Assembly (NCBI RefSeq): GCF_947492815.1
Contig: NZ_CANLOB010000004.1
Location: 1 to 64,000 of the forward strand
Source: an uncultured Dokdonia sp.
GTDB lineage: Bacteria > Bacteroidota > Bacteroidia > Flavobacteriales > Flavobacteriaceae
DNA length: 64,000 nucleotides
Reading direction: 5' to 3'
Shown: positions 35,666 through 44,112 of the stretch, piece after piece
Layout of the letters: each line of letters opens with the position of its first letter
How positions within the stretch are numbered: position 1 is the first letter of the stretch
Program-made: the position numbers and the translations under genes
Notes under the pieces: model-generated
Databases searched by the model: none
Told to the model about the DNA's origin: nothing
Seen by the model: the letters and a program-made list of their open reading frames with translations, nothing else

Positions 35666-36778
35666 ATGAAAAAAACACAACGACGTTATGACTTAGATTG
35701 GTGGCGAGTCATCTCTATCTTTCTAGTTTTTTTACACCATATAGGTATGCCTTTTAATGGTGATGATTTTCATATTATGAATGGAACATCTAGTAAATTA
35801 CTCGATGATAGTATGGTCTTTTTTGAACAATTTAGACTTCCTTTATTATTTATTATTTCTGGTGTAGGAACTGTATTTGCATTTTCAAAACGAAGTTGGT
35901 TACAATTTATAAAAGAACGTGCTTTGCGTTTACTGATTCCGTTGATTTTTGGTGTATTTATAATTGTACCACCACAAACATATATAGAGCAGATAAACAC
36001 TTACGCATCCTATAGTACTTTTTACAAAGGAATTTTAGATCATATAGAAGTAAATCACCTTTGGTTTATTGAAAACCTATTTTACTTATCAGTAGCAAGT
36101 ATTCCTCTTATTTTGTTTATAAGATCTAAATATGCGATACGATTTAAAAATATAATTACTGTTTTTACTTCCAAACCACTAGGAATGTTTTTGTTGGTAC
36201 TCCCACTTATGATCATAAAAATTGTGTCCAAAAAATACTATCCCGATGATAGTTCTGATATAACCAATTTATCCACTACCCTATTTTATGGTTATTTCTT
36301 TATAGTGGGTATTATACTTGCTGGCACTCCTGCTGTTTGGGAATCATTAAAGAAGTATCGAAAAACAAATCTTTTATTAACCGTTATGGCAACCCTAGTG
36401 TTTTATGCGTATTATTTTATGCCAAATGATATAGCCAGTTCGTATTGGGAAGTCTCTACACGATGGCGTATTTGGTATGGCGTTAGTGCTTTGGTAAGTT
36501 GGACGGTTATTTGTACGTTATTAGGTTATGGTCAATTATGGTTGTCAAAACCTAGTACCTTACTTACAAAATGTAATGAAGCGATCTATCCTTTTTATAT
36601 ACTGCATCAGACCGTGCTTATTGTGATTGGGTATTATGTGATACAACAGTCTTGGAGTATTCCTGTAAAGCTTTTAATACTTGCGCTGAGTTCTTTTTTG
36701 ATGATTGTTTGTATATATAGATATATTGTATATCCTTTTAAGATCATGCGTTTTCTGTTTGGAATGAAAAAAAAGTAG
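35666..36778 (+). CDS. Membrane acyltransferase (Acyl_transf_3 family)
   Basis: This 370-aa protein has ten or so hydrophobic segments and the family start RRYDLDWWRVISIFLVFLHHIGMPF with the conserved catalytic-type His pair, then NHLWFIENLFYL, and IYPFYILHQTVLIVIGYYV near the end. It belongs to the acyltransferase-3/OpgC-like group that acylates surface glycans or other exported molecules. The substrate is unknown. Confidence 0.85.
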   Translation: MKKTQRRYDLDWWRVISIFLVFLHHIGMPFNGDDFHIMNGTSSKLLDDSMVFFEQFRLPLLFIISGVGTVFAFSKRSWLQFIKERALRLLIPLIFGVFIIVPPQTYIEQINTYASYSTFYKGILDHIEVNHLWFIENLFYLSVASIPLILFIRSKYAIRFKNIITVFTSKPLGMFLLVLPLMIIKIVSKKYYPDDSSDITNLSTTLFYGYFFIVGIILAGTPAVWESLKKYRKTNLLLTVMATLVFYAYYFMPNDIASSYWEVSTRWRIWYGVSALVSWTVICTLLGYGQLWLSKPSTLLTKCNEAIYPFYILHQTVLIVIGYYVIQQSWSIPVKLLILALSSFLMIVCIYRYIVYPFKIMRFLFGMKKK

Positions 36779-36887
36779 CGGTGATATGCTTTCGCGAAAT
36801 CTAACTTGAGAGATTGATTATAACTTATACAGTATTTCCGATGTATTTTGTCATTTTCCATTTTTATTGAGATAACTTTTACATCTG

Positions 36888-36931
36888 TTGACACTTCTTT
36901 TGCATCCTTTTGACATTTTTGTAAATGACTG
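36888..36931 (+). promoter_or_regulatory. Paired TTGACA direct repeat (probable activator/operator site) upstream of YceI gene
   Basis: TTGACACTT (36888) and TTGACATTT (36910) are spaced 22 bp apart, followed by AATGACTG (36924-36931). The same arrangement, with the same 22-bp spacing, occurs upstream of the SPW membrane protein gene (38543 and 38565). The two genes flank a membrane-bound winged-helix regulator gene. Confidence 0.55.
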
Positions 36932-36961
36932 GGTTTAGTTTTACCTCAAAATTAAAACATT

Positions 36962-37528
36962 ATGCAAAAACTATTCATCACTCTTATGATTCTTACTAGT
37001 ACTGTAGTTACTAGTCAAGTACAAAACATTTCTGTAACCCATCCCTTAGATCATCAAAAAAGTGTTCTTCACTGGAAAGGTTCTTATACCTTTAATATAA
37101 GCGAACACAATGGTGTAGTTTATTTTAAACGAGGCGAACTCACTACAAAGGGCGATCAAATTACGGGAGGTTCTTTTGTGATAGATATGCTATCTATAGA
37201 TAATGTGCCCAATAGTGATCATAAAGGTCCTATTGAGCATCTAAAAGATTCCGATTTTTTTGATGTCTACAAATTTCCTGTAGCCAAGCTTGTTTTGACT
37301 TCTGTTGAGTATTTCCCAAATACCAATACGCATGAAATATTTGCGGATCTCACTATTAAAGGGATTACACAAAATATCAAGTTTTATGCAGATATAGACG
37401 GTATTAAAAATACGATGAAAGCCCATTTTAAAATAGATCGTACACGATGGGGAATTACCTATAATAACAAAGCAAAGGATAAAGCAATCTCTGACGCTGT
37501 TGAATTTAAGGCAGAGTTATATTTTTAA
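36962..37528 (+). CDS. YceI-family periplasmic protein
   Basis: This 188-aa protein has a signal peptide (about 1-18) and one YceI lipocalin-like domain, with VLHWKGSYTFNISEHNG, GGSFVIDMLSIDN, LKDSDFFDVYKFPVAKLVLTSV and LTIKGITQNIKFYADI. Isoprenoid-like lipid binding is the known property of the family. Upstream is a duplicated TTGACA site shared with the gene at 38714, so it is probably controlled by the regulator encoded in between. A strong hairpin follows the gene. Confidence 0.88.
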   Translation: MQKLFITLMILTSTVVTSQVQNISVTHPLDHQKSVLHWKGSYTFNISEHNGVVYFKRGELTTKGDQITGGSFVIDMLSIDNVPNSDHKGPIEHLKDSDFFDVYKFPVAKLVLTSVEYFPNTNTHEIFADLTIKGITQNIKFYADIDGIKNTMKAHFKIDRTRWGITYNNKAKDKAISDAVEFKAELYF

Positions 37529-37567
37529 AGTATTCATAGAAGCTGTTGTCATTTAGAGTTTATTGAA

Positions 37568-37608
37568 TGATTTCTTTCTTTAACGTTAAAAATCAAAGAA
37601 AGAAATCA
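37568..37608. terminator. Bidirectional terminator hairpin
   Basis: TGATTTCTTTCTTT and its exact inverse around a 13-base loop, between the convergent YceI gene and the regulator gene; it ends at the base next to the regulator's stop. Confidence 0.8.
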
Positions 37609-38499
37609 TCATTCATTCATCTCTAGTTTATACCCCACTCCATGTACATTGGTAATTTTAATAGAGGTATCGTCTTTAAGTTTTTTACGAAGTTTTGAAA
37701 TATACGTATCTAAGCTTCTTCCTACAATAACGCCATTATCCTCCCAAACTCTCTTGGTAAGTTCATCTCGTTTAACAACTTGATTCGGTTGGGAAACAAA
37801 AATGGCTAGCAATTCGCATTCTTTCTTTGAGAGTCCAATCTCTATAGCTTCTTTCACTAATTTATTTTGTTCTGGATAGAATTTAAAAATCCCAATAGCA
37901 GTATGTGTATTATTACTGGTATGATGTTGGTTAGGTACGCTTTCGCGAAAGCGTGTATATAAACGATCCCAATAAGCAAGTCCTATAAAAAGTACAAAGA
38001 GTATGCATAATAATAGCAAAACCTGCTGTTTATTTAACATCGGAGGTGGGCCTTGTATAAACTGTGCTTTGATTGTAAAACAATTCTCTGGTAATACTCT
38101 ATTGCTACATGGTATAATATCTCTCTCTATATCATTTAAAATAGAATAACTATAAGCAACTTCTTGATCTTTGCACTGAATCACTTCTATAAGATATTGC
38201 CCAGGTAATGCCGCTCTGTGAAATGATTCCTTTACAATGGACACAATGTTATTTGGAGTTATGGATAAAGGACGCTCAAATGACAATTCATAATTTAGCT
38301 CATTAATTTCAATCACAGGAAGCACTAAAGATACCGTATCTTGATTTTCTAATAATAATTGATTACCAACATCTCGCAAAGATATTTTTACGCGTTCAGA
38401 GAAATGTACTTCTTTAGTATCTGGAGTAAAAAAAAGCCAAAGTATACTAATTAGTATAGCAAAAGCAATCCCGAGACATACATATTTTCTTCTTGTCAT
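37609..38499 (-). CDS. Membrane-anchored winged-helix transcription regulator (ToxR/OmpR-type C-terminus)
   Basis: About 296 aa from the ATG at 38499 (MTRRKYVCLGIAFAILISILWLFF, first membrane segment); an earlier ATG at 38571 is possible but gives an unlikely leader. A sensor region lies between that segment and a second one (about 185-205, QQVLLLLCILFVLFIGLAYW). The C-terminal ~95 residues are an OmpR/PhoB winged helix: IGLSKKECELLAIFVSQPNQVVKRDELTKRVWEDN…VGRSLDTYISKLRKKLKDD…ITNVHGVGYKLE. Such one-component regulators sense envelope signals and bind DNA from the membrane. Paired TTGACA sites upstream of the flanking genes are likely targets. A palindrome repeat at 37936-37953 lies in frame (RFRES) in the linker after the second membrane segment. 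Confidence 0.85.
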   Translation of the reverse strand: MTRRKYVCLGIAFAILISILWLFFTPDTKEVHFSERVKISLRDVGNQLLLENQDTVSLVLPVIEINELNYELSFERPLSITPNNIVSIVKESFHRAALPGQYLIEVIQCKDQEVAYSYSILNDIERDIIPCSNRVLPENCFTIKAQFIQGPPPMLNKQQVLLLLCILFVLFIGLAYWDRLYTRFRESVPNQHHTSNNTHTAIGIFKFYPEQNKLVKEAIEIGLSKKECELLAIFVSQPNQVVKRDELTKRVWEDNGVIVGRSLDTYISKLRKKLKDDTSIKITNVHGVGYKLEMNE

Positions 38500-38542
38500 A
38501 ATAGCTGCAAATAACTTGTAAATTCTTGACTTTATATAGTGA

Positions 38543-38594
38543 TTGACATTTCTTTTACACTTTTTTGACACTTTTTATTTTCAAAAAATGACTG
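38543..38594 (+). promoter_or_regulatory. Paired TTGACA direct repeat upstream of SPW gene and regulator gene
   Basis: TTGACATTT (38543) and TTGACACTT (38565), 22 bp apart, followed by AATGACTG (38587-38594); the same layout as at 36888. It lies in the divergent promoter region, so both the regulator and the SPW gene could respond. Confidence 0.55.
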
Positions 38595-38650
38595 ATTTCA
38601 AAAAGTACAATTTATAGAGATTTTTTTGTGCTAGTAGATATAACCTATGC

Positions 38651-38658
38651 TCGCATCT
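38651..38658 (+). promoter_or_regulatory. Probable Bacteroidota -7 element of the SPW gene
   Basis: CATCTTTG matches TAnnTTTG at all fixed positions except the first, and lies 56 bp upstream of the ATG at 38714. Confidence 0.45.
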
Positions 38659-38713
38659 TTGCATTGTATTATTAAGTACTCAAATTATTATTAATAAAAA
38701 AACAAAAAAAGAC

Positions 38714-39070
38714 ATGAAATTTGTAACCAAAAGAATACACGCATTTTTAGATTATCCAGTGGCTATTGCATTAATAGTATTACCATTTTTATTGAGTTTA
38801 GGTAGTTCTAATCCTTTAGCCCTTCAACTTTCTGTAGCAACCGGAATTGCAGCATTCATTTTAACCTTATTAACAGACCACCATTTGGGAGCGTTTAAAG
38901 TAGTATCGTATAAGATGCACTTGATTGTAGATTTTGCAGTGGCAGTAGTATTTCTTCTAGCTCCTTTCGTTTTATCATTCGAAGGAATAGATATGTACTA
39001 CTATTTAATTAATGGGGCAGCTGTACTTATTGTCGTGAGTTTGCATAAACCAGAAGTCGCTACATCTTGA
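38714..39070 (+). CDS. SPW-repeat small membrane protein
   Basis: This 118-aa protein has four hydrophobic segments in two similar halves (about 12-35/42-60 and 72-92/95-112), each beginning with an H…D motif (RIHAFLDYPVAIALIVLPFLLS and KMHLIVDFAVAVVFLLAPFVLS). This duplication identifies SPW-type integral membrane proteins of unknown function. It shares an upstream TTGACA pair with the YceI gene and is probably part of a small envelope regulon. Confidence 0.8.
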   Translation: MKFVTKRIHAFLDYPVAIALIVLPFLLSLGSSNPLALQLSVATGIAAFILTLLTDHHLGAFKVVSYKMHLIVDFAVAVVFLLAPFVLSFEGIDMYYYLINGAAVLIVVSLHKPEVATS

Positions 39071-39094
39071 TGAGTACCAATATGTAGCAATTAC

Positions 39095-39130
39095 AAAACT
39101 GGTTAAAGTATAGCGCTTTAGCCAGTTTTT
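39095..39130 (+). terminator. Rho-independent terminator
   Basis: AAAACTGGTTAAAG pairs with CTTTAGCCAGTTTT (one G-U) and is followed by TTTTTCTTTTT, 25 bp after the SPW gene. Confidence 0.85.
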
Positions 39131-39457
39131 CTTTTTAATAAACTACCGTAGCGTATGAAACCTTTTGATAGTGTCAATAAAAAAGCAAAGCCTATTTAAA
39201 GACTTTGCTTACCCCCGTTTTAGATATCTTATTTAGTTACTAATCAAAATATGAATCAAAATTAAGAGGACAGGGTAAATGTACATATAATATTTATTTC
39301 CATATAAACTATATATGACACCTGAACTTATTATGCTATGGTTAGTTATTGACTATTATAATGCATAGATAGACATCAAATTTTTTGACCCCTCCTATTA
39401 CTTTTACAGTATATAATTAAAAGAGAAATATTCTTTATAAAATATAATAAGACTCAT
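39131..39457. other. Gene-free region before the NTF2-like gene
   Basis: It contains a second hairpin (AAGCAAAG…CTTTGCTT, about 39183-39210) and AT-rich sequence that should hold the promoter of the gene at 39458. No gene, palindrome repeat or remnant is seen. Confidence 0.5.
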
Positions 39458-39835
39458 ATGGATACCATCAAAGAACAAGAAATAAAAACGGTAATAGAGC
39501 ATCTTATTAAAGCAGGAACTACGTATGATATAGTACAATTAGAGTTGGTATATCATGATGATTTAGAGGTTTTTATGTTTGCTGAAAATCGTAAAATTCA
39601 AACTTTTTCAAAAAAAGATTTTAAACAGTTATTTATCACAAAACGTGCAAATAATGAACCACCATTAAATAATTGGGCTTTGTTTAATGATATACAGGTA
39701 AAAGAAGATAAAGCGCATGTTTTAATCACTCGCAAAGTAAAACTACTAGATACTAATCAAAAGATACGATTAAGTATTGATCTTATTTTTGAGGACAATC
39801 GTTGGCAAGTCATTAGAGAGGTTATTTTCTCATAA
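39458..39835 (+). CDS. NTF2/SnoaL-like protein
   Basis: This 125-aa cytoplasmic protein shows the cone-shaped alpha+beta pattern of the NTF2-like superfamily: N-terminal helices (EQEIKTVIEHLIKAGTTYD), a YHDDLEVFMFAE strand, a KKDFKQLF helix and long C-terminal strands (HVLITRKVKLLD…IRLSIDLIFEDNRWQVIREVIF). Members are small enzymes or binding proteins; no catalytic residues can be assigned. It is a single gene, convergent with the phospholipase gene. Confidence 0.72.
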   Translation: MDTIKEQEIKTVIEHLIKAGTTYDIVQLELVYHDDLEVFMFAENRKIQTFSKKDFKQLFITKRANNEPPLNNWALFNDIQVKEDKAHVLITRKVKLLDTNQKIRLSIDLIFEDNRWQVIREVIFS

Positions 39836-39850
39836 AAGAGTAATCGTTTA

Positions 39851-40741
39851 TTACCATTGTGTTAGTGAAATTCCTAATCCAAACGTAGTTTGTTTATGAT
39901 TGTAATCTATTAAGTTTTCACCATAACCATGAAACACTTGTGTTTGTAATTGTAAATTATCTAATAATTGGAAAGAGTAATCAAGTTTAATACTTCCTCT
40001 ATTTCTATTGCCTCCTCGTAAAGAATGGCGCGCAATCATACTTATATTATGTCTTCCTTTTGAAAAAACAGTAAGTACTTCTGTACGACCTACATAATCT
40101 TCTATGTCTGGGTTATTATCTTCTATAGCATCTTCTGGTAAGCGCCACCAAGGTCGTAGTATAATACTCCAAGAAGGACGTTCCCATCCAAATTGTAACA
40201 CAACACGATTCCAACTTCTTGAAAACGGATTTGACCGTCCGTTGCTTTCATGGTTAATTCCAATACCACTTAACACGCCTTCAAACCCTAGTATTTGATA
40301 TGGTGTATGAAAAACGAGCATGAGTTCAGGTTCGTAATTTGTTTCTCTAAAAGGTCTTGATATATTTGCACTATACAATTGCCAACGTGAAGATTGGGTA
40401 TATCCAATCCATAAATCGCCTCCTATTTTATCTCCTAAAAGATTTTTTACTGCTCTAGATTTAAAACTCAACTGAAATTTAAGTTCTGTATTAGAAAATT
40501 CTGTACGAGATCTCACTGTATTGAGCGGATTATCACTTGCTGGGCTATTATTAATAGCCGTTGTATAATTGGCAAATAGTATATAAACAGGCTTATAGGG
40601 TATAATTTTAAAGAGTTTTGTACTATCATTATGAATAAGCCAACGCTCAGAAAGGCTTCCATTATTAGTTTGGAATAAAGACTGCCCTATACTTATACTT
40701 GAGCAGCTAAAAAAAAGTAATAAAAAGACAAAAATTCTCAT
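39851..40741 (-). CDS. Outer-membrane phospholipase A (OMPLA family)
   Basis: This 296-aa protein has a signal peptide (MRIFVFLLLFFSCSSISIGQ) and a 12-strand beta-barrel pattern with the OMPLA catalytic segment INHESNGRSNPFSRSWNRV (His/Ser, with the following Asn) and a final strand ending in W. OMPLA hydrolyses phospholipids in the outer leaflet and is activated by dimerisation when the outer membrane is disturbed. The final aromatic residue fits BAM recognition. A palindrome repeat lies upstream (40795-40810). Confidence 0.88.
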   Translation of the reverse strand: MRIFVFLLLFFSCSSISIGQSLFQTNNGSLSERWLIHNDSTKLFKIIPYKPVYILFANYTTAINNSPASDNPLNTVRSRTEFSNTELKFQLSFKSRAVKNLLGDKIGGDLWIGYTQSSRWQLYSANISRPFRETNYEPELMLVFHTPYQILGFEGVLSGIGINHESNGRSNPFSRSWNRVVLQFGWERPSWSIILRPWWRLPEDAIEDNNPDIEDYVGRTEVLTVFSKGRHNISMIARHSLRGGNRNRGSIKLDYSFQLLDNLQLQTQVFHGYGENLIDYNHKQTTFGLGISLTQW

Positions 40742-40794
40742 GCGCGGTATTCAGATATCATTTTATGCAAAAATAATGGTATATGTGTTGTATA

Positions 40795-40810
40795 CGCTTT
40801 CGCGAAAGCG
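40795..40810. repeat. Short-form palindrome repeat
   Basis: CGCTTTCGCGAAAGCG, preceded by TATA, in the divergent promoter region of the phospholipase and the FAD oxidoreductase genes. Confidence 0.88.
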
Positions 40811-40917
40811 GAAACTTTCAAAAAACTATTCAAGATTATTTTTGTTATAAAATACTGTTTAATAAATAATTACATTTTATATCTTACATGGGTTATTAAC
40901 CATTTCAAAAAGACTTT

Positions 40918-42534
40918 ATGAAAAAACATATAGATAATCTTGTAAATAGTGCTCCAGATGATCTTAAAATTATTTCAATAGGAGATCCATTATACCAGTA
41001 TGCGCGTGTGATTTCTAATACTCGATTTGGTCATATGCCCATCAGTATTGCCTATTGTAGCAAAGCTAGTCATGTACAATTCTGTATTCAATTTTGTCGT
41101 GATTTTAAGCTACCATTTAGAGTACGTTCTGGAGGGCATCAACATGAAGGCATGAGTTCTGGTGATGGCGTGATTATTATTGATTTATCAGAAATGGATA
41201 CTATCGAATATATAGATCATGATCATGCATGGATTCCTGTAGGCAAACAGTTAGGAAAAGTTTATGAGGAGTTAGAAAAACGAGGTCAAATTATACCAGG
41301 AGGAGGATGTCAGTCTGTAAATGTAGGCGGATTAACCCAAGGTGGTGGTTGGGGACTTTCTATTAGAAAATATGGAATGACTTGTGATTCAGTAGTAGAA
41401 TGTGAACTCATACTGCCTGATGGTACGATTGCATATCCATCTCCAGATACGATGCCTGATTTGTTTTGGGCACTTAAAGGTGGTGGTGGTGGAAACTTTG
41501 GTGTAGTTACTCGTTTTCGATTTAAGTTATCTTCATTGGGTAATGTAACTACTTCATTTTCATTGTTATGGAAAAATGGTGTAGCTGCTGTCAAAGCTAT
41601 GAAAATATGGACGGTATTGCATGCCGATCTTACTACATTAGATGCTAATTTATCTACAGCTTGTGGTATGATGGTAGCCGATCCTAAAGATGTTCATCTT
41701 CCTGAAGGACATGTAAGTGCAGTTCACGCTCGAATGGGAGGTCTTTTTTATGGTTCTAAAAAAGCATTACTAGCCTTATTACATACTCATTTTGGAGATC
41801 TTATTCCTAAAGAAGATGATTTTGTCTCTTTACAGGAAAAGCACCATACCCAACTCACAAAAAGAGCTGTAACTACACAAGAAAAGAATCAAGTATCACT
41901 CTCACGACATCAAAGTGTTATTTCTGAGTTTGTAAATCCTACAGTAGCTGTGAATACTGTTACTCACACTACTTGTGGTGATCGAGATTATCGTGTATTG
42001 CCTGATGCGCCTTCTTCTACTTGTGATAAACCACATCCTCATAAAGTCACTTCTGGGTTTCCAAAGGCAACGACAGCTACAGAACATCATCAACTTGTAG
42101 ACGCGATTTATAATTATCTAGGACATACGTGTTTTTATGTAGATGTGAATAGATATATGAGTTTTCATTGTTTAGGAGGTGCCGTTACAAATCATCCAGA
42201 ACAACGTGTTTTTGCTTTTTCGAATAAACCTTATTTATTACAAATTCAATGTTGGTGGGACGATGCAGGAAATGCGTTTACAAATGTAGCACGTAATGAA
42301 GCATATGTACAATGGGTGATAGATTTTAGAAAGAGTCTGTTGCCACATATAGCCCATGCATTTATTAATTTTATAGATAAAACGCTAGTGCCTGATCCTA
42401 GCACAACAGAAGGACGTAAGAAACTTCTAGCGATGTATTATGGTGATAATTTTCAACGATTATGTGAGATAAAAACGGCATACGATCCGACAAATCTATT
42501 TGATTTTGAAATGAGTATCCCGTTAGTAAAATGA
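40918..42534 (+). CDS. FAD-dependent oxidoreductase with berberine-bridge (BBE) C-terminus
   Basis: This 538-aa protein has the FAD_binding_4 (PCMH-type) domain, including PFRVRSGGHQHEGMSSGDGVIIIDLS with the histidine that often links the flavin, GGGCQSVNVGGLTQGGGWGLSIRKYGMTCD, and the C-terminal BBE domain ending YYGDNFQRLCEIKTAYDPTNLFDF. The family oxidises sugars, alkaloid-like or other alcohols with O2. It lacks a signal peptide and is cytoplasmic. It is a monocistronic gene with a hairpin after the stop. Confidence 0.88.
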   Translation: MKKHIDNLVNSAPDDLKIISIGDPLYQYARVISNTRFGHMPISIAYCSKASHVQFCIQFCRDFKLPFRVRSGGHQHEGMSSGDGVIIIDLSEMDTIEYIDHDHAWIPVGKQLGKVYEELEKRGQIIPGGGCQSVNVGGLTQGGGWGLSIRKYGMTCDSVVECELILPDGTIAYPSPDTMPDLFWALKGGGGGNFGVVTRFRFKLSSLGNVTTSFSLLWKNGVAAVKAMKIWTVLHADLTTLDANLSTACGMMVADPKDVHLPEGHVSAVHARMGGLFYGSKKALLALLHTHFGDLIPKEDDFVSLQEKHHTQLTKRAVTTQEKNQVSLSRHQSVISEFVNPTVAVNTVTHTTCGDRDYRVLPDAPSSTCDKPHPHKVTSGFPKATTATEHHQLVDAIYNYLGHTCFYVDVNRYMSFHCLGGAVTNHPEQRVFAFSNKPYLLQIQCWWDDAGNAFTNVARNEAYVQWVIDFRKSLLPHIAHAFINFIDKTLVPDPSTTEGRKKLLAMYYGDNFQRLCEIKTAYDPTNLFDFEMSIPLVK

Positions 42535-42557
42535 TTATATAAACTCTTTATACTTTG

Positions 42558-42604
42558 AAATCTTCATTGTTTCTCTCATACACAAAAGGAAATAATGAAG
42601 ATTT
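42558..42604. terminator. Hairpin between convergent genes, related to the MITE-like element
   Basis: AAATCTTCATTGTTTC pairs with GGAAATAATGAAGATTT around a 13-base loop. It lies between the convergent oxidoreductase and lipoprotein genes and can serve as a terminator. The stem is the same TCTTCATTA…TAATGAAGA hairpin as in the elements at 4209 and 47400. Confidence 0.65.
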
Positions 42605-42656
42605 CTGCCACTCACATGTATTTTGACAAGACTACTTTTAAAATGGTTATAAATTT

Positions 42657-43346
42657 TTAGAAAGTACTACAATCTACTTCATATGATAGTGAGATAGTGT
42701 CTTGTACTTGTGTGTTTATAATCTCTCTACGCTCGTGATAATTATTCTGAGTATTTGTATCGTTATAATTAAAAATAACGCTCATTTGTGTATGAGGTTT
42801 CCCATGTAAATACATTGTTGTAGCTATATTTTCTTCAGAGACTTTATAAGATGGAAATGAAAAGCGTCCCGTAAAATCATTATCATCAATGGTAACAACT
42901 CTTAGATCAGGAAATACATTATTAGAAACAGTTGCCTCTACTTTTAAGATTATAGGACGCCAACCTAAAAAGTCAATAGTATTTACTACTCCAGGTTCAA
43001 TTCTTGGGAGTTCTTCTTCTTGGTCATAATAGGTATGTTGAGATGTACGAGTTACTGTATATCCTTTATCTACATCGTAATTGAACGTGAATTCATAGTT
43101 TCCATTACTATCAGTTACTGTTGTTGCAATAAGTTCATAACATTCTCCTGAAGTAAAACCCTGTCCGCAGATATAATTTGCAGATAGTACGATAGTATCA
43201 TTACTATATACACTATTACGTTCTTGATCAATTGCTTGTCCTTTTACTGTAGTTTGAATAAACTGTGGCGTATCATCTGAAGTTTCACAGCTATAACCTA
43301 TTGTAAATACAGCTAAAAGGATACTATAATACATTCTATTTTTCAT
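42657..43346 (-). CDS. Hypothetical lipoprotein with carboxypeptidase-regulatory-like fold
   Basis: This 229-aa protein has a lipoprotein signal (IGYSCETSDD, lipidated Cys about residue 20), followed by a region with the strand order of a transthyretin/carboxypeptidase-regulatory-like domain (TTVKGQAIDQERNSVYSNDTIVLSA…DSNGNYEFTFNYDVDKGYTVTR). The last ~100 residues look like a second beta sandwich. It is a surface or periplasmic lipoprotein of unknown role. Confidence 0.68.
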   Translation of the reverse strand: MKNRMYYSILLAVFTIGYSCETSDDTPQFIQTTVKGQAIDQERNSVYSNDTIVLSANYICGQGFTSGECYELIATTVTDSNGNYEFTFNYDVDKGYTVTRTSQHTYYDQEEELPRIEPGVVNTIDFLGWRPIILKVEATVSNNVFPDLRVVTIDDNDFTGRFSFPSYKVSEENIATTMYLHGKPHTQMSVIFNYNDTNTQNNYHERREIINTQVQDTISLSYEVDCSTF

Positions 43347-43659
43347 ATTTTTCTATTTAATTATAGATTAAATGTAGTGCTGTATTTATGAAAAGAGTCT
43401 CAGTTAATACTAGAATGATCTTTATTTTTTTGCAATTTTTACAAAAAATACATTTCTAAATATGGGTTTTATTGTTTTTTGCAATTTTAAAAGATATAAG
43501 TAGTTGTATACACTTAACCATTTTATTCTTCCTCTGGTTATATAACCTTTTTTTATACGCTTTCGCGAAAGCGTATACAGGATTCATTCCATTAAAATGT
43601 ATATGTTATTATAAATACAAAAAATTAAATGTCTAACAATCAGTTTTTTGAAATATATA
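43347..43659. other. Gene-free region between divergent genes with a palindrome repeat
   Basis: It holds the promoter of the lipoprotein gene on the left and a perfect palindrome repeat (43554-43577). No coding frame is credible. Confidence 0.55.
43554..43577. repeat. Short-form palindrome repeat, perfect 24 bp
   Basis: Core CGCTTTCGCGAAAGCG with TATA on both sides, in the region upstream of the BlaI-type gene. Confidence 0.9.
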
Positions 43660-43697
43660 TGACTATAAATATAGTTATACGACTATATTTATAGTCA
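43660..43697. promoter_or_regulatory. Double operator of the BlaI-type repressor
   Basis: TGACTATAAATATAGT, six bases, then the exact reverse complement: a perfect 16-bp inverted repeat. Each arm is itself nearly symmetric (ACTATA..TATAGT), so it provides two dimer sites of the BlaI/MecI style. It lies directly upstream of the -7 element of the blaI-like gene, fitting autorepression. Confidence 0.75.
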
Positions 43698-43714
43698 TAA
43701 AGTAAAAAAACACA

Positions 43715-43722
43715 TATATTTG
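43715..43722 (+). promoter_or_regulatory. Perfect -7 element of the BlaI-type gene
   Basis: TATATTTG matches TAnnTTTG and ends only 4 bp before the ATG at 43727. Transcription would begin at or next to the start codon, so the mRNA may be leaderless. Confidence 0.6.
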
Positions 43723-43726
43723 CAAT

Positions 43727-44110
43727 ATGAAAGAACTTACCAAGGCTGAAGAACAAGTCATGCAATATATATGGAAACTGGAAAAAGCGTTTCTAAAGGA
43801 TATCGTTGATGCCTTTCCAGAACCTAGACCTGCATATACCACCATTTCTACAGTGGTACGTGTATTGGTCAAAAAAGAATTCCTGGCCTTTGAGACTTTT
43901 GGGAAAATTAGACAGTACTCCCCTACACTATCCAAAGATGCTTATTTTAAGAGGCATATCAAAGATGTGATAGGTAGTTTTTTTAGCGGATCTGTAAGCA
44001 AGTTTGCCTTATCTTTTACAGAAGGAGAAGATATGAACCTTACCGAATTAGAAAAAATGAAACGTATGATTGAAGAGAAAATAGAACGTTTAAAAGAAAA
44101 TGATCAATAA
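43727..44110 (+). CDS. BlaI/MecI/CopY-family repressor
   Basis: This 127-aa protein has the penicillinase-repressor winged helix: LTKAEEQVMQYIWKLEKAFLKDIVDAFPEPRPAYTTISTVVRVLVKKEFLAFETFGK, then a dimerisation helix bundle. Repressors of this family are cleaved or released after a signal from a BlaR1-type membrane peptidase, which is encoded 2 bp downstream. A perfect inverted repeat upstream is its probable operator. In Bacteroidota such pairs often control envelope-maintenance genes rather than beta-lactamase; none is seen here. Confidence 0.9.
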   Translation: MKELTKAEEQVMQYIWKLEKAFLKDIVDAFPEPRPAYTTISTVVRVLVKKEFLAFETFGKIRQYSPTLSKDAYFKRHIKDVIGSFFSGSVSKFALSFTEGEDMNLTELEKMKRMIEEKIERLKENDQ

Positions 44111-44112
44111 TT

